In this document: in pieces, positions 55,652-64,000 of the stretch
Layout of the letters: each line of letters opens with the position of its first letter
Numbering within the stretch: the first letter of the stretch is position 1
Origin: Chitinophagaceae bacterium
Lineage (GTDB): Bacteria > Bacteroidota > Bacteroidia > Chitinophagales > Chitinophagaceae
Direction of reading: 5' to 3'
NCBI GenBank assembly: GCA_016787065.1
Contig: JAEUVD010000008.1
Span: forward strand, 62,001-126,000
Length of the DNA: 64,000 nt
Translations under genes and position numbers: made by a program
The notes under the pieces: model-generated
Databases searched by the model: none
What the model saw: only the letters and a program-made list of their open reading frames with translations
What the model was told of the DNA's origin: nothing

Positions 55652-56667
55652 TGAGCGATAATAAAATAAAATTTGCCGTAGTAGGATGCGGCCATATAGG
55701 AAAGCGTCATGCTGAGATGATTACACGCAATGCGGAATCGCAATTAATCGCCTTGGTCGATGTAAAATCAAAAGAACATTTAGGCATCGAATCGTATGAT
55801 GTTCCATTTTTTGCTTCGCTGGAAGAACTATTGGCTTCCGACCTTGCTAAACAAATTGATGTTATCAATATTGCCAGTCCAAATGGTTTTCATGCCGAAC
55901 ACGCTTTACTAGCCCTAGATGCCCATAAACATGTTGTTATCGAAAAACCGATGGCTCTCAATAAGCAAGATGCGGAAAAAGTTATTTACAAAGCGTTGCA
56001 TGTTCATAAACAAGTTTTTGCAGTGATGCAGAATCGTTATAGTCCGCCAAGTGCATGGATTAAAGATGTAGTTCAACAAGGCGTTCTTGGTGAAATTTAC
56101 ATGGTACAATTAAATTGCTATTGGAATCGCGATGATCGGTACTATAAAGCTGATAGTTGGCATGGAAAAAAAGATTTAGATGGCGGAACCTTATTCACTC
56201 AGTTTTCTCACTTCATCGATTTAATGTATTGGTTGTTTGGCGATATCGATAATATTCAATCTCGACTCACAAATTTCAATCATAGCCATCTTACCGAATT
56301 TAAAGAGGATAGTGGCGTTATTCAATTTGATTTCGTGAATGGTGGTTTAGGATGTATTAATTTCTCTACCTCTATTTGGGATAAGAATTTAGAGAGTAGT
56401 ATGACCATCATCGCGGAAAACGGTTCGGTTAAGATTGGTGGACAATACATGGACAAAGTAGAGGTCTGCCATATTAAGGATTATACCATGCCGGAGTTGG
56501 CTCCAACAAATCCGGGAAATGATTATGGTGCTTACAAAGGAAGTGCCGCCAATCATCATTTCATTATAGAAAATGTGGTAGATGTTTTGAAGAATCGAGC
56601 CACGATTACTACCAATGCATTAGAAGGCTTGAAAGTGGTTGATATTATTGAACGTATGTACAATTAA
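55651..56667 (+). CDS. WbpB/WlbA-like UDP-N-acetyl-glucuronate dehydrogenase (Gfo/Idh/MocA family)
   Basis: A 338-residue NAD(P)-dependent oxidoreductase. The Rossmann start is KFAVVGCGHIGKRHAEMI. EKPMALNKQDAEKVI holds the conserved Lys of the E-K-P motif. The family core is YMVQLNCYWNRDDRYYKADS, GGTLFTQFSHFIDLMYWLFG. This closely follows WbpB/WlbA, which oxidises UDP-GlcNAc-uronic acid at C3 before transamination. It overlaps the N-acetyltransferase gene and lies 12 bases before the epimerase gene. The UDP-GlcNAc 6-dehydrogenase (WbpA) that would make its substrate is not in the window. Confidence 0.9.
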   Translation: MSDNKIKFAVVGCGHIGKRHAEMITRNAESQLIALVDVKSKEHLGIESYDVPFFASLEELLASDLAKQIDVINIASPNGFHAEHALLALDAHKHVVIEKPMALNKQDAEKVIYKALHVHKQVFAVMQNRYSPPSAWIKDVVQQGVLGEIYMVQLNCYWNRDDRYYKADSWHGKKDLDGGTLFTQFSHFIDLMYWLFGDIDNIQSRLTNFNHSHLTEFKEDSGVIQFDFVNGGLGCINFSTSIWDKNLESSMTIIAENGSVKIGGQYMDKVEVCHIKDYTMPELAPTNPGNDYGAYKGSAANHHFIIENVVDVLKNRATITTNALEGLKVVDIIERMYN

Positions 56668-56679
56668 AAATATAGTAGT

Positions 56680-57651
56680 ATGAAATTAGACAATTCGAAA
56701 TGCCTCGTTATCGGTGGCGCAGGTTTTATTGGGAGTTTTGTTGTAGCCGAATTATTGAAAGAAAATGTTGCGGAAGTGGTTATCTACGACAATTTCGCAC
56801 GCGGTAAACGAGCGTATATTGAAGAGTATTTAAAAGATCCTCGCTGCACCTTATTTCCAATAGGTGGTGATATTCGGGAGATTGATATTCTGAATGAAGC
56901 CATGAAGGGTAAAGACTATGTATTTTGTTTAGCCGCTATGTGGTTACTACATTGTAAAGACTATCCGCGAACGGCTTTTGATGTGAATATTGCCGGTACG
57001 TTCAACGTGTTAGAAGCTTGCGTGAAGAATAATATTAAGAAATTAATTTGGTCGTCTTCCGCTTCGGTGTATGGCGATGCAGTTGAATTACCCATGACGG
57101 AAGTCCATCCTTATAATAACAAGAACTTCTATGGTGCCACTAAAATAGCCGGGGAAGCGATGGCAACAGCTTTCAACGATCGTTATGGGTTAGAAGTTAT
57201 CGGATTGCGCTACATGAATGTGTATGGCCCACATCAAGATCAAACTGCCGCTTACACCGGTGTTATTCCAATTATGTTGAATAAAATTGATGCGAATGAA
57301 GCGCCCGTAATTAACGGCGATGGCAGTCAGGCTTACGATTTTATTTATGTTGAAGATGTGGCACGTTGTAATGTGGCTGCATTAACATCGGAAACCAAAT
57401 TTGGATTTTATAATGTGGGTACTGAAGTTCAAACAAGTATCAAACAATTATGTGATTTAATTCTGGAACTGAAACAATCGGATTTAAAAGTTACTTACAA
57501 GCCCTATAGTGCCGATGATGCAAGAGCCTTAGTGCAAAATCGTATTGGCAGTAAAGCCAGAGCGGAGCAAGAGTTGGGCTTCAACTATAAGTACGAGTTG
57601 CGTGAAGGCTTAAACAGATTAATCGAATGGCGCAAAACCAATAAACACTAA
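56680..57651 (+). CDS. NAD-dependent nucleotide-sugar epimerase/dehydratase (SDR)
   Basis: A 323-residue extended SDR protein. It has GGAGFIGSFVVAELL for NAD, LAAMWLLHCKDYPRTAFDVN, the catalytic SSSASVYGDAVELPM with NFYGATKIAGEAMAT (Tyr and Lys), LRYMNVYGPHQDQ and IYVEDVARCNVAAL. It resembles UDP-glucose/UDP-GlcNAc 4-epimerases. In this cluster it could epimerise the diamino-uronic acid or its precursor, but its substrate cannot be read from the sequence. It lies between the WbpB-like and WbpE-like genes in the same transcript. Confidence 0.86.
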   Translation: MKLDNSKCLVIGGAGFIGSFVVAELLKENVAEVVIYDNFARGKRAYIEEYLKDPRCTLFPIGGDIREIDILNEAMKGKDYVFCLAAMWLLHCKDYPRTAFDVNIAGTFNVLEACVKNNIKKLIWSSSASVYGDAVELPMTEVHPYNNKNFYGATKIAGEAMATAFNDRYGLEVIGLRYMNVYGPHQDQTAAYTGVIPIMLNKIDANEAPVINGDGSQAYDFIYVEDVARCNVAALTSETKFGFYNVGTEVQTSIKQLCDLILELKQSDLKVTYKPYSADDARALVQNRIGSKARAEQELGFNYKYELREGLNRLIEWRKTNKH

Positions 57652-57678
57652 AAACAATTTCATCATAAATAATTGAGC

Positions 57679-58821
57679 ATGGAAAAAAGAAACATACCAA
57701 TTGGCTTACCTAGCATGGGTATTGAAGAGTGGGAAGCTACTAAAGAACCTATTTTAAGTGGCTGGATTACGCAAGGCCCTAAGGTGAAACAATTTGAACA
57801 GATGTTTGCAACCCGTCATGAGGTGAAACATGCTTTAGCCGTGAGTAATTGTACCACCGCGTTACATTTAGCGTTATTGGCTTGTGGCGTTGGCCCCGGC
57901 GATGAAGTCATTGTTCCGGCGTTTACCTGGGTTAGCACCGCCAATGCTATTATGTATTGTGGTGCGAAACCCGTTTTTATCGATATTGATTTGGCGACCT
58001 ATAACTTAGATGTTCATCAAATTGAACGACTCATTACACCAAAAACCAAAGCCATTATACCCGTGCATTTATTTGGTTTATGTGCTGATGTAGATTTTAT
58101 TCGAACTAATTTTCCGCAACTTAAAATTGTTGAGGATGGCGCCTGTGCAGCAGGTTCTGCTTTGCATGGTAAACCTGCCGGTGGTTTAGGTGATATTGGT
58201 TGCTTTAGTTTTCATCCGCGCAAATCGGTTACTACCGGTGAAGGCGGTATGATGACAACCAATAACGATGCTATGGCCGACCGTATGGATAAGTTGCGAA
58301 ATCATGGGGCATCTATTAGTGAAGAGCAACGCCATCATGGCCCCAAACCTTACATTTTGGCTGCGTTTGAAATGATTGGTTATAACTATCGCATGACCGA
58401 TATTCAAGGTGCGGTAGGTGTTGTGCAATTAGCTAAACTCGATCAGTTTATTGATGAACGCGATACTTGGGCGAATTATTATGCGGAAGGATTGAAAAAT
58501 ATTCCTTGGTTAAGAACACCGGAAGTTCCGGAAGGGTATAAGCATGGTTGGCAGAGTTATGTAACCCAAATTGATGAAACGATTTCTCCGATGAAACGAA
58601 ACGACATCATGGAAATTCTTCAACAAAAAGGAATCAGCACACGCCCTGGAACTCATGCTGTACACATGTTAGATGTGTATGCGAAATTGTTCAAAATTAA
58701 ACCGCAAGATTTTCCGAATGCGTTTAAAGCAGATCAGTTTAGTATGAGTATTCCAATGCACAACCGCATGACGAAAGAAGATTTCGATTATGTGATTGAG
58801 GCTTTGCAAGGGATTAAATAG
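57679..58821 (+). CDS. DegT/DnrJ/EryC1/StrS aminotransferase (WbpE-like)
   Basis: A 380-residue PLP-dependent sugar aminotransferase. I chose the ATG at 57679 (MEKRNIPIGLPSMG); an in-frame TTG lies six bases earlier. Motifs: SGWITQGPKVKQFE at the N-terminus, AVSNCTTALHLALLACGVGP, VPAFTWVSTANAI, the PLP-contacting KIVEDGACAAGSALHGK and the Schiff-base Lys in CFSFHPRKSVTTGEGGMM. With the WbpB-like dehydrogenase it would convert the 3-keto sugar to the 3-amino sugar, which the WbpD-like enzyme then acetylates. Confidence 0.92.
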   Translation: MEKRNIPIGLPSMGIEEWEATKEPILSGWITQGPKVKQFEQMFATRHEVKHALAVSNCTTALHLALLACGVGPGDEVIVPAFTWVSTANAIMYCGAKPVFIDIDLATYNLDVHQIERLITPKTKAIIPVHLFGLCADVDFIRTNFPQLKIVEDGACAAGSALHGKPAGGLGDIGCFSFHPRKSVTTGEGGMMTTNNDAMADRMDKLRNHGASISEEQRHHGPKPYILAAFEMIGYNYRMTDIQGAVGVVQLAKLDQFIDERDTWANYYAEGLKNIPWLRTPEVPEGYKHGWQSYVTQIDETISPMKRNDIMEILQQKGISTRPGTHAVHMLDVYAKLFKIKPQDFPNAFKADQFSMSIPMHNRMTKEDFDYVIEALQGIK

Positions 58822-58953
58822 ATTTTTTCATTTTTCTTCTTAAACAATCTAAAATAAGGTTGTTTGATACATTCGTTGAAAGATACCCCCTCCGTATTTG
58901 TTCCGCTCTATTACCATTCTTTTTCCTAATCTTGTATCTTTACAGCCTTTACC

Positions 58954-60849
58954 ATGTGTGGAATTGCCGGAATCTTTAAATTGAATGGAAACCCCGTTAC
59001 TTCGGGTGAGATAAAAAAAATGACCTCGGCCATTGCCCATCGTGGGCCCGATGGTGATGGCGTTTTTACACAAGAACATGTTGGTCTCGGGCATCGGCGT
59101 TTGGCCATTTTAGATATTTCAGCAAAGGGTGCACAACCGATGATGAGTAAGGATGGCCGATGGGTTATTGTTTTTAATGGCTGCATCTATAACTATCAAA
59201 AACTTAAACTTGAACTTCAGAGTAAAGGACATGAATTTGTTTCAACTTCCGATACCGAAGTGATTAGCGAAGGACTGGCCGCTTATGGTCCGTCTTTTTT
59301 TGAACGATTAGATGGCATGTTCGCAGTGGGTGCCTTTGATACACAACAACAAGAGCTCTGGTTAAGTCGTGATCGCTTTGGTGTGAAACCACTCTATTAC
59401 TGGATGGGAAACGGTACCCTTTTATTTTCTTCGGAAGTAAAAGCATTTATGCAGTACGCCGATTTTAAAGTAGAAGTGGATACGCATGCCTTGAATGAAT
59501 ATTTCACTTTTCAAAATGTGTTTGCCTATCATACCTTGTTCAAAGGGGTAACGATGTTACCACCGGCCAACACAGTAAAGATTACGAAGGATATAACCTA
59601 TGTAAAACATCATTCCTGGTGGGATTACGATTTCACTCAACCGGATAATACGATGACGGCTGATGAGGCGCGTTTGGAAACAGAACGATTGCTACACCTT
59701 GCTGTGGCTAAACAAATGGTGGCTGATGTTCCCGTAGGTTCTTATTTGAGTGGTGGAATGGATAGCGGTAGTTTAAGCGTATTGGCTAGTAAACATGTAA
59801 AACGTTTGTACACCTTTACTGCAGGTTTTGAAATGAGCGAAGTACATGGTAATGAAGTTGGTTTTGATGAACGTCTTGATGCAGAACTTACTGCAAACTT
59901 TATCAAAAGTGAACATTATGAACAAGTGCTCAATGCTGGAGATATTCGATGGAGTTTACCTCGAGTTGTTTGGCACCTAGAAGATTTGCGCGTTGGTATG
60001 AGTTATCCGAATTATTACATTAGTCGCTTAGCCAGCAAATTTGTAAAAGTATGTTTGCAAGGTACCGGTGGTGATGAGTTATATGGTGGTTACCCTTGGC
60101 GTTATTACCGTGTGTTTCAATCATTGAATCAACCGGAGTTCTTTCAAAATTATTATGGTTTCTGGCAACGATTAGTGAGTGATGAGGATAAACCTTCCTT
60201 GTTTCAACCATCTGCTTTGCAACACATGGATATTGATGAGCCACGACGCGTGTTTGAACGTGTGTTTACCTTCAATAAGAAATTAAAATACGATACACCG
60301 GAAGAGCATATTCAGAATAGTTTATACTTTGAAATAAAAACCTTCTTGCCAGGGTTGCTTTTGGTTGGCGATAAACTGGCTATGGCAAATGGTTTAGAAG
60401 AGCGCTTTCCGTTTTTAGATAATGATCTGGTGAACTTCGCACAGAAAATTCCGGTGAAATATAAGCTGGGCAACTTGGAGCATATGAAGCGTTTAGATGA
60501 AAATACGTCTGGTAATAAGAAAGCGCTATTTACTCAATATGATGATGGAAAGAATGTATTACGTCAGGCAATGGCTGATATTCTTCCTGAGAAAATTATC
60601 AATCGAAAAAAACAAGGGTTTTCAGCACCTGATGAAAGTTGGTATCGTGGAGAAAATGCAGGCTATGTGAAAGAACTATTATTAGGAAAGAGTGTTGCGA
60701 GTCATGAGTTTATCAACCCAACCTATATCGAGAAAATCATTCATGAGCACATGGATCAACGTATCAATCATCGCTTATTGATTTGGAGTTTTATGTGTTT
60801 TGAATGGTGGTGTCGATTATTTTTACATAACGAACGTATAAGCGATTAA
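58954..60849 (+). CDS. asnB: Asparagine synthase (glutamine-hydrolysing)-type amidotransferase
   Basis: The product has 631 residues. The glutaminase nucleophile is Cys2 after Met removal (MCGIAGIF), with RGPDGDGVFTQEHVGLGHRR and the ammonia-tunnel region FNGCIYNYQKL, DGMFAVGAFDTQ. The synthetase half has the PP-loop SYLSGGMDSGSLSVLASKH (about 262-280), GTGGDELYGGYPWRY and LLVGDKLAMANGLEERFPFL. It is complete and catalytically intact. Embedded in a uronic-acid glycan cluster, it may amidate a sugar carboxylate and not aspartate, as proposed for asnB-like genes of several O-antigen loci. The next gene begins three bases after its stop. Confidence 0.9.
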   Translation: MCGIAGIFKLNGNPVTSGEIKKMTSAIAHRGPDGDGVFTQEHVGLGHRRLAILDISAKGAQPMMSKDGRWVIVFNGCIYNYQKLKLELQSKGHEFVSTSDTEVISEGLAAYGPSFFERLDGMFAVGAFDTQQQELWLSRDRFGVKPLYYWMGNGTLLFSSEVKAFMQYADFKVEVDTHALNEYFTFQNVFAYHTLFKGVTMLPPANTVKITKDITYVKHHSWWDYDFTQPDNTMTADEARLETERLLHLAVAKQMVADVPVGSYLSGGMDSGSLSVLASKHVKRLYTFTAGFEMSEVHGNEVGFDERLDAELTANFIKSEHYEQVLNAGDIRWSLPRVVWHLEDLRVGMSYPNYYISRLASKFVKVCLQGTGGDELYGGYPWRYYRVFQSLNQPEFFQNYYGFWQRLVSDEDKPSLFQPSALQHMDIDEPRRVFERVFTFNKKLKYDTPEEHIQNSLYFEIKTFLPGLLLVGDKLAMANGLEERFPFLDNDLVNFAQKIPVKYKLGNLEHMKRLDENTSGNKKALFTQYDDGKNVLRQAMADILPEKIINRKKQGFSAPDESWYRGENAGYVKELLLGKSVASHEFINPTYIEKIIHEHMDQRINHRLLIWSFMCFEWWCRLFLHNERISD

Positions 60850-60852
60850 CAC

Positions 60853-61842
60853 ATGCATGATAGGGCTCTTAGAATTGTAAAAAAACATGTAGAAGCATTA
60901 CAAGTTAACTTAAGAAATCAGGTTGTTCTTACCGAAACAGGCAGTAACTATTATTTATATTTACCTATCATGGCGGCTCTCTGTGGAGCTAAAAAAGTTT
61001 ATGCCTTATCGAGAGATAGTAGTTATGGCAAAGCGAAAGATATTATCGCAGAGGCTCAGCAACTAGCTGATGTACTTCAACTATCTCAAATTAGTTTTTT
61101 TGAAAACAACTTACCCGAAGAAGTTTTTAACAATACCACAGTGGTAACGAATAGCGGAGCACTTCGACCATTAAACGCCGAGTTTCTCGCAAAATTTAAA
61201 GAACCTTTTGTGTTGCCACTCATGTTTGAAGCATGGGAAATTCGTGCATCGGATTTAGATATCCATTATTGTAAGCAACATCAAATTAAGGTCGCCGGTA
61301 CATCTGAACATCACCCCGATGTAGCCGTTTTCCGTTATAGTGGCTTGTTGGCTATGAAATTGGCGTTTGAAGCAGGTTTTGAAGTTTGTGGTAATACGAT
61401 TGTTCTGGTTAGCAACGATGATTTCGGTAAAACGATCCATGCTTACTTTGAAAGTCAGGGTGCAACCGTAATATGGGTTGATGAACCGGAAAAGGCAAAG
61501 CCTCATTTCGCAACTGCTGATTTTGTTTTTCTAGCAAAGTATGATGAAGATCGAAATTATTTTTCCGATAAAGACGCTATTTTTGTCGGTGAAGAAATAA
61601 ACACGCTAAACCCGGCATTGGTTTTTGTTCATCTTTACGGTAACGTAGATATTGCCTATTGTAAGCAACATCATATTCATGTTTATCCGCAGAAACAAGG
61701 ACGTGCACAGGTAATGACCCAAACCTTGGGTTATGTTGGACTGGAGCCTATCTTAAAACTTCAGGCAGCAGGGTTAAAGGTAGCTGAGGAAATGTTGCAT
61801 CATAACTTGAGCAGCTTGAGTCAGCCTATCAGCGGGTTTTAA
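60853..61842 (+). CDS. Uncharacterised Rossmann-like protein of the polysaccharide cluster
   Basis: The product has 329 residues; I do not recognise the family. Visible features: ALRIVKKHVEALQVNLRNQV at the start, AALCGAKKVYALSRDSSYGK, a central NAD-like segment GNTIVLVSNDDFGKTIHAYF-ESQGATVIWVDE (about 177-215; Gly spacing differs from the classical GxGxxG) and PALVFVHLYGNVDIAYCKQH. NVDIAYCKQHHIHVYP repeats an earlier DLDIHYCKQHQIKVAG. This resembles the strand-helix element of D-2-hydroxyacid dehydrogenases (D-x-x-x-A-K-x-x-G-I-x-V). A dehydrogenase-like or NAD-binding role is plausible but unproven. It is tightly packed between asnB (three bases) and an acyltransferase gene (ten bases). Confidence 0.75.
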   Translation: MHDRALRIVKKHVEALQVNLRNQVVLTETGSNYYLYLPIMAALCGAKKVYALSRDSSYGKAKDIIAEAQQLADVLQLSQISFFENNLPEEVFNNTTVVTNSGALRPLNAEFLAKFKEPFVLPLMFEAWEIRASDLDIHYCKQHQIKVAGTSEHHPDVAVFRYSGLLAMKLAFEAGFEVCGNTIVLVSNDDFGKTIHAYFESQGATVIWVDEPEKAKPHFATADFVFLAKYDEDRNYFSDKDAIFVGEEINTLNPALVFVHLYGNVDIAYCKQHHIHVYPQKQGRAQVMTQTLGYVGLEPILKLQAAGLKVAEEMLHHNLSSLSQPISGF

Positions 61843-61852
61843 ACCGATACGC

Positions 61853-62740
61853 ATGAAGCAAACCATACGGGAATGTTTACTGGAGTTACAGCATGAATTA
61901 CAAGCAGGTATAGATTTTGAGGTATTAGCGATGGTTAATTCTACCCAAGCGGGTACCTTATCCTTTATTGATGATGAACGATTTCTCGATTCGTTGCTAC
62001 AAAATAATGCTATTCAAGGGGTAATTACCAACGAATCTTTAGCTGCGAAAATTACAACAAAGTATGTACTTGTGCATCCCGATCCAAGATGGTTTTTTTA
62101 TACCTTACATAATTTAGTGGCATCAAAGCAACCACAGTTCCCAACGGAAATACATCCCAACGCGCGTGTTCATCCAACCGCTTCGATTGCTTCCTATAAT
62201 GTGTTTATTGGCGATGGTTGTGTAATTGGGCCACACGTAACCATTGCGCATAATGTGCAATTAGAACAACGTGTCAATGTACAAGCGGGTGTTTGTTTAG
62301 GTAATGAAGGTTTTGAACATAAACGCACCGCACAAGGTATACTATCTGTAGTGCATGATGGTAAACTGATTATTAAACCGGATGTAGTTATCGGTGCTAA
62401 TAGTACCATAGCGAAAGGATTTTCTTATAGAGATACGATCATTGGTACTCAAACTAAACTCGATGCACAAGTTTATGTTGCACATTGTGTGCATCTAGGA
62501 GAGCGATGTTTGTTAGCCGGACAATGCGCCGTAATGGGTTCGGTAACCGTAGGCAATGATGTGTGGATTGGTCCGAATGCGGTGGTTTCTTCGGGTTTGT
62601 CGATTGGCTCTCGAGCTTTTATTACGTTAGGTTCAACGGTAACTAAACATGTAGCAGAAGGAGTAAAAGTAAGTGGCAACTTCGCAATCGAACATCAACA
62701 ATTTCTATCCATTCTTAAAAAGAATATAAACGAGTTGTAG
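61853..62740 (+). CDS. LpxD-like acyltransferase with left-handed beta-helix
   Basis: The product has 295 residues. An N-terminal 90-residue substrate domain resembles LpxD (KYVLVHPDPRWFFYTLHNLV). A hexapeptide-repeat beta-helix follows (IHPNARVHPTASIASYNVFI, IGDGCVIGPHVTIAHNVQLE). VYVAHCVHLGERCLLAGQCA contains the His-bearing segment corresponding to the LpxD/LpxA catalytic region. VWIGPNAVVSSGLSIGSRAF closes the helix. It probably transfers an acyl group onto an amino sugar of the surface glycan. True LpxD of lipid A synthesis is usually longer and sits near fabZ/lpxA, so this looks like a cluster-specific relative. Confidence 0.84.
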   Translation: MKQTIRECLLELQHELQAGIDFEVLAMVNSTQAGTLSFIDDERFLDSLLQNNAIQGVITNESLAAKITTKYVLVHPDPRWFFYTLHNLVASKQPQFPTEIHPNARVHPTASIASYNVFIGDGCVIGPHVTIAHNVQLEQRVNVQAGVCLGNEGFEHKRTAQGILSVVHDGKLIIKPDVVIGANSTIAKGFSYRDTIIGTQTKLDAQVYVAHCVHLGERCLLAGQCAVMGSVTVGNDVWIGPNAVVSSGLSIGSRAFITLGSTVTKHVAEGVKVSGNFAIEHQQFLSILKKNINEL

Positions 62741-62744
62741 TCGG

Positions 62745-63824
62745 ATGAAAAAAATCAAAGTACTTATAACTCCTAATAACGTTGCTTCTATGCCTACCTT
62801 CTTAGTGGAAGGATTAAATGCAACAGGCGAAGTGACAGCTCGTGGTGTGTTTTCCGGAAGAAATAAATACATCTATGAAGCACAGGATGGAAGTTGTTTT
62901 TACTTTGACCATTTTCCAAACAATGCACTAAAGAATTTTATTTATCGAGTTCGATTTTTATGCTGCTATCTGTATCACATTCTTTGGGCGGATATCATTC
63001 ATTATGTATGGGATGCACCTAATCTGAAAGGACTTGATTTATGGTTGATACGATTATTAAGGAAGAAAATTTTTGTGGAATGGGTTGGTAGTGATATTCG
63101 AATTCCGGAGATTGCCAAAACCATTTCACCCTTTGCAACGGCCATGTATGAACATCCGGGTTTTGAATATAAAGGCTTAGAAAGCTACGAAAAATCGATG
63201 GCTATTCAACGCAAATTTGCCGCTTATGGTGCCATACCCATGTTATATCCTGAAATGGATTTGTTCGTTGATAAGCAACTTTTTCCGAAACGTTATTTCA
63301 CGAATCAACGATTACCGGTATCGCATCATCAACTATCGTTTCCTTCTGTTACCACAACAAAACCTTTACTCGTTCATTCGCCCACAGCGCCTATTTTGAA
63401 AGGAAGTGAATACATCATTTCGGCTTTAAACGACCTGCGCTCCAAGTATGATTTTGAATTTGTTCTTCTAACTAATAAACCTCGTGAAGAAGTTCAAGCG
63501 AAAATTCAATCTTGCGACATTTTCATCGATCAAATAGTATTAGGCGCTCACGGACTCGCTTTTTGTGAAGCCATGGCTTACGGAAAACCGGTGATTTGTT
63601 ATATTGCAGAGAAGGTACTTGAGAATCATTTTCCGGAAGATTGTCCGGTTGTGAATGCCAATCCAACTACAATTCATGCACAGCTTGAAATGCTACTTCA
63701 AAACGCTACCTTACGTTATGAGTTAGGTGTGAAAGGAAGAGCCTATGCCGAAAAGTATCATGATAGCGCAGTTGTTGCTGCAGCGCAATTGGCCGTTTAT
63801 AAAAAGGAAAGGAGTGTTGGCTGA
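62745..63824 (+). CDS. Glycosyltransferase (GT4-like, GT-B fold)
   Basis: The product has 359 residues. The N-terminal domain has KKIKVLITPNNVASMPTFLV, FIYRVRFLCCYLYHILWADI and IHYVWDAPNLKGL; the C-terminal donor-binding domain has PLLVHSPTAPILKGSEYIIS, CDIFIDQIVLGAHGLAFCEA and MAYGKPVICYIAEKVL, where the E-x7-E-like motif of GT4 enzymes is recognisable (FCEAMAYGKPV). It probably adds one sugar of the repeat unit. Its stop codon overlaps the start of the flippase gene (TGATG). Confidence 0.88.
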   Translation: MKKIKVLITPNNVASMPTFLVEGLNATGEVTARGVFSGRNKYIYEAQDGSCFYFDHFPNNALKNFIYRVRFLCCYLYHILWADIIHYVWDAPNLKGLDLWLIRLLRKKIFVEWVGSDIRIPEIAKTISPFATAMYEHPGFEYKGLESYEKSMAIQRKFAAYGAIPMLYPEMDLFVDKQLFPKRYFTNQRLPVSHHQLSFPSVTTTKPLLVHSPTAPILKGSEYIISALNDLRSKYDFEFVLLTNKPREEVQAKIQSCDIFIDQIVLGAHGLAFCEAMAYGKPVICYIAEKVLENHFPEDCPVVNANPTTIHAQLEMLLQNATLRYELGVKGRAYAEKYHDSAVVAAAQLAVYKKERSVG

Positions 63825-64000
63825 TGAAGAAATTACTTAAACAACTGGTAGGTGAATCGGCCATTTATGGTTTAAGTGGGATGGTGAGTCGTTTCATTAG
63901 TATTTTTCTAATTCCCTTGTACACGTCTATTTTGAGTAAGGAGGAATATGGTAGACTTAGTTTGGTAAATTCCACGTTTTACTTTGTAACCGTTTTAGCG
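63824..64000 (+). CDS. Oligosaccharide flippase (Wzx-like), N-terminal part only
   Basis: The gene starts with the ATG at 63824, overlapping the glycosyltransferase stop, and runs off the right edge. 59 residues are visible: KKLLKQLVGESAIYGLSGMV, SRFISIFLIPLYTSILSKEE, YGRLSLVNSTFYFVTVLA. This is the typical N-terminus of MOP-superfamily polysaccharide flippases: an amphipathic start, first membrane helix, then the conserved L-P-L-Y-T-x-x-L-x-x-x-E-Y-G pattern. It would move the lipid-linked glycan repeat across the inner membrane. It is a different protein from the flippase at 30006. Confidence 0.82.
   Translation, partial: MKKLLKQLVGESAIYGLSGMVSRFISIFLIPLYTSILSKEEYGRLSLVNSTFYFVTVLA

Overview
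The window looks like a chromosomal segment of a Bacteroidota bacterium, from the Flavobacteriia / Sphingobacteriia / Chitinophagia side of the phylum. The evidence is consistent throughout. Several secreted proteins end in type IX secretion (T9SS) type A sorting domains. There is a PorP/SprF protein next to a PorE-like TPR/propeller/OmpA protein, and a giant SprB-repeat surface protein. The primary sigma factor is short (285 aa), promoters carry TAnnTTTG-type -7 elements, and Shine-Dalgarno sequences are essentially absent. DNA is AT-rich. I see no tRNA, rRNA, CRISPR array, insertion sequence or prophage.

Layout. Positions 1-10176 hold surface proteins: a secreted repeat protein on the minus strand that runs off the left edge, then a beta-helix protein and a 2074-residue SprB-repeat protein on the plus strand. 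Positions 10259-18163 are mostly housekeeping: an FkbM methyltransferase, a Gate-domain transporter, thyA-folA-methyltransferase, and a minus-strand set of a nuoG-like gene, a small membrane protein, pssA, purS and a moaC/mogA fusion. Positions 18298-27097 hold a DUF937-type protein, a small periplasmic protein, a LytS/LytTR two-component pair and three T9SS cargo proteins. Positions 27242-33282 hold sucA, a flippase and dnaG. Positions 33340-41153 hold an orphan fragment of a T9SS sorting domain, a second LytS/LytTR pair, a TlpA-like thioredoxin protein and a two-domain PPIase. Positions 41277-52622 hold ccmB, ftsK, porP/sprF, a porE-like gene, rpoD, a TPR protein and an outer-membrane barrel. 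From 52755 to the right edge is a cell-surface polysaccharide cluster: rfbB, rfbA, WbpD/WbpB/epimerase/WbpE-like sugar genes, an asnB-type amidotransferase, an unrecognised Rossmann-like protein, an LpxD-like acyltransferase, a glycosyltransferase and the start of a Wzx-type flippase.

How the genes work together. The polysaccharide cluster has the genes expected for a nucleotide-linked 2,3-diamino-uronic acid (dehydrogenase, aminotransferase, N-acetyltransferase), with an amidotransferase that could amidate the acid. T9SS-related parts are spread over the window: cargo at 22400, 24409 and 25205, and accessory outer-membrane/periplasmic components at 44945 and 46057. The periplasmic thioredoxin and PPIase would help fold exported proteins.

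The most notable signals are: (i) many genes whose -7 promoter element sits only 4-9 bases before the start codon, implying leaderless or nearly leaderless mRNAs, with thyA and pssA sharing an almost identical promoter/start block; (ii) the unidentified 329-residue protein in the polysaccharide cluster; (iii) the architecture of the giant SprB/dockerin-like protein, which has two Tyr/Cys-rich inserts and no recognisable T9SS sorting domain; and (iv) the orphan sorting-domain remnant. All function calls come from reading the sequence; no database search was run.
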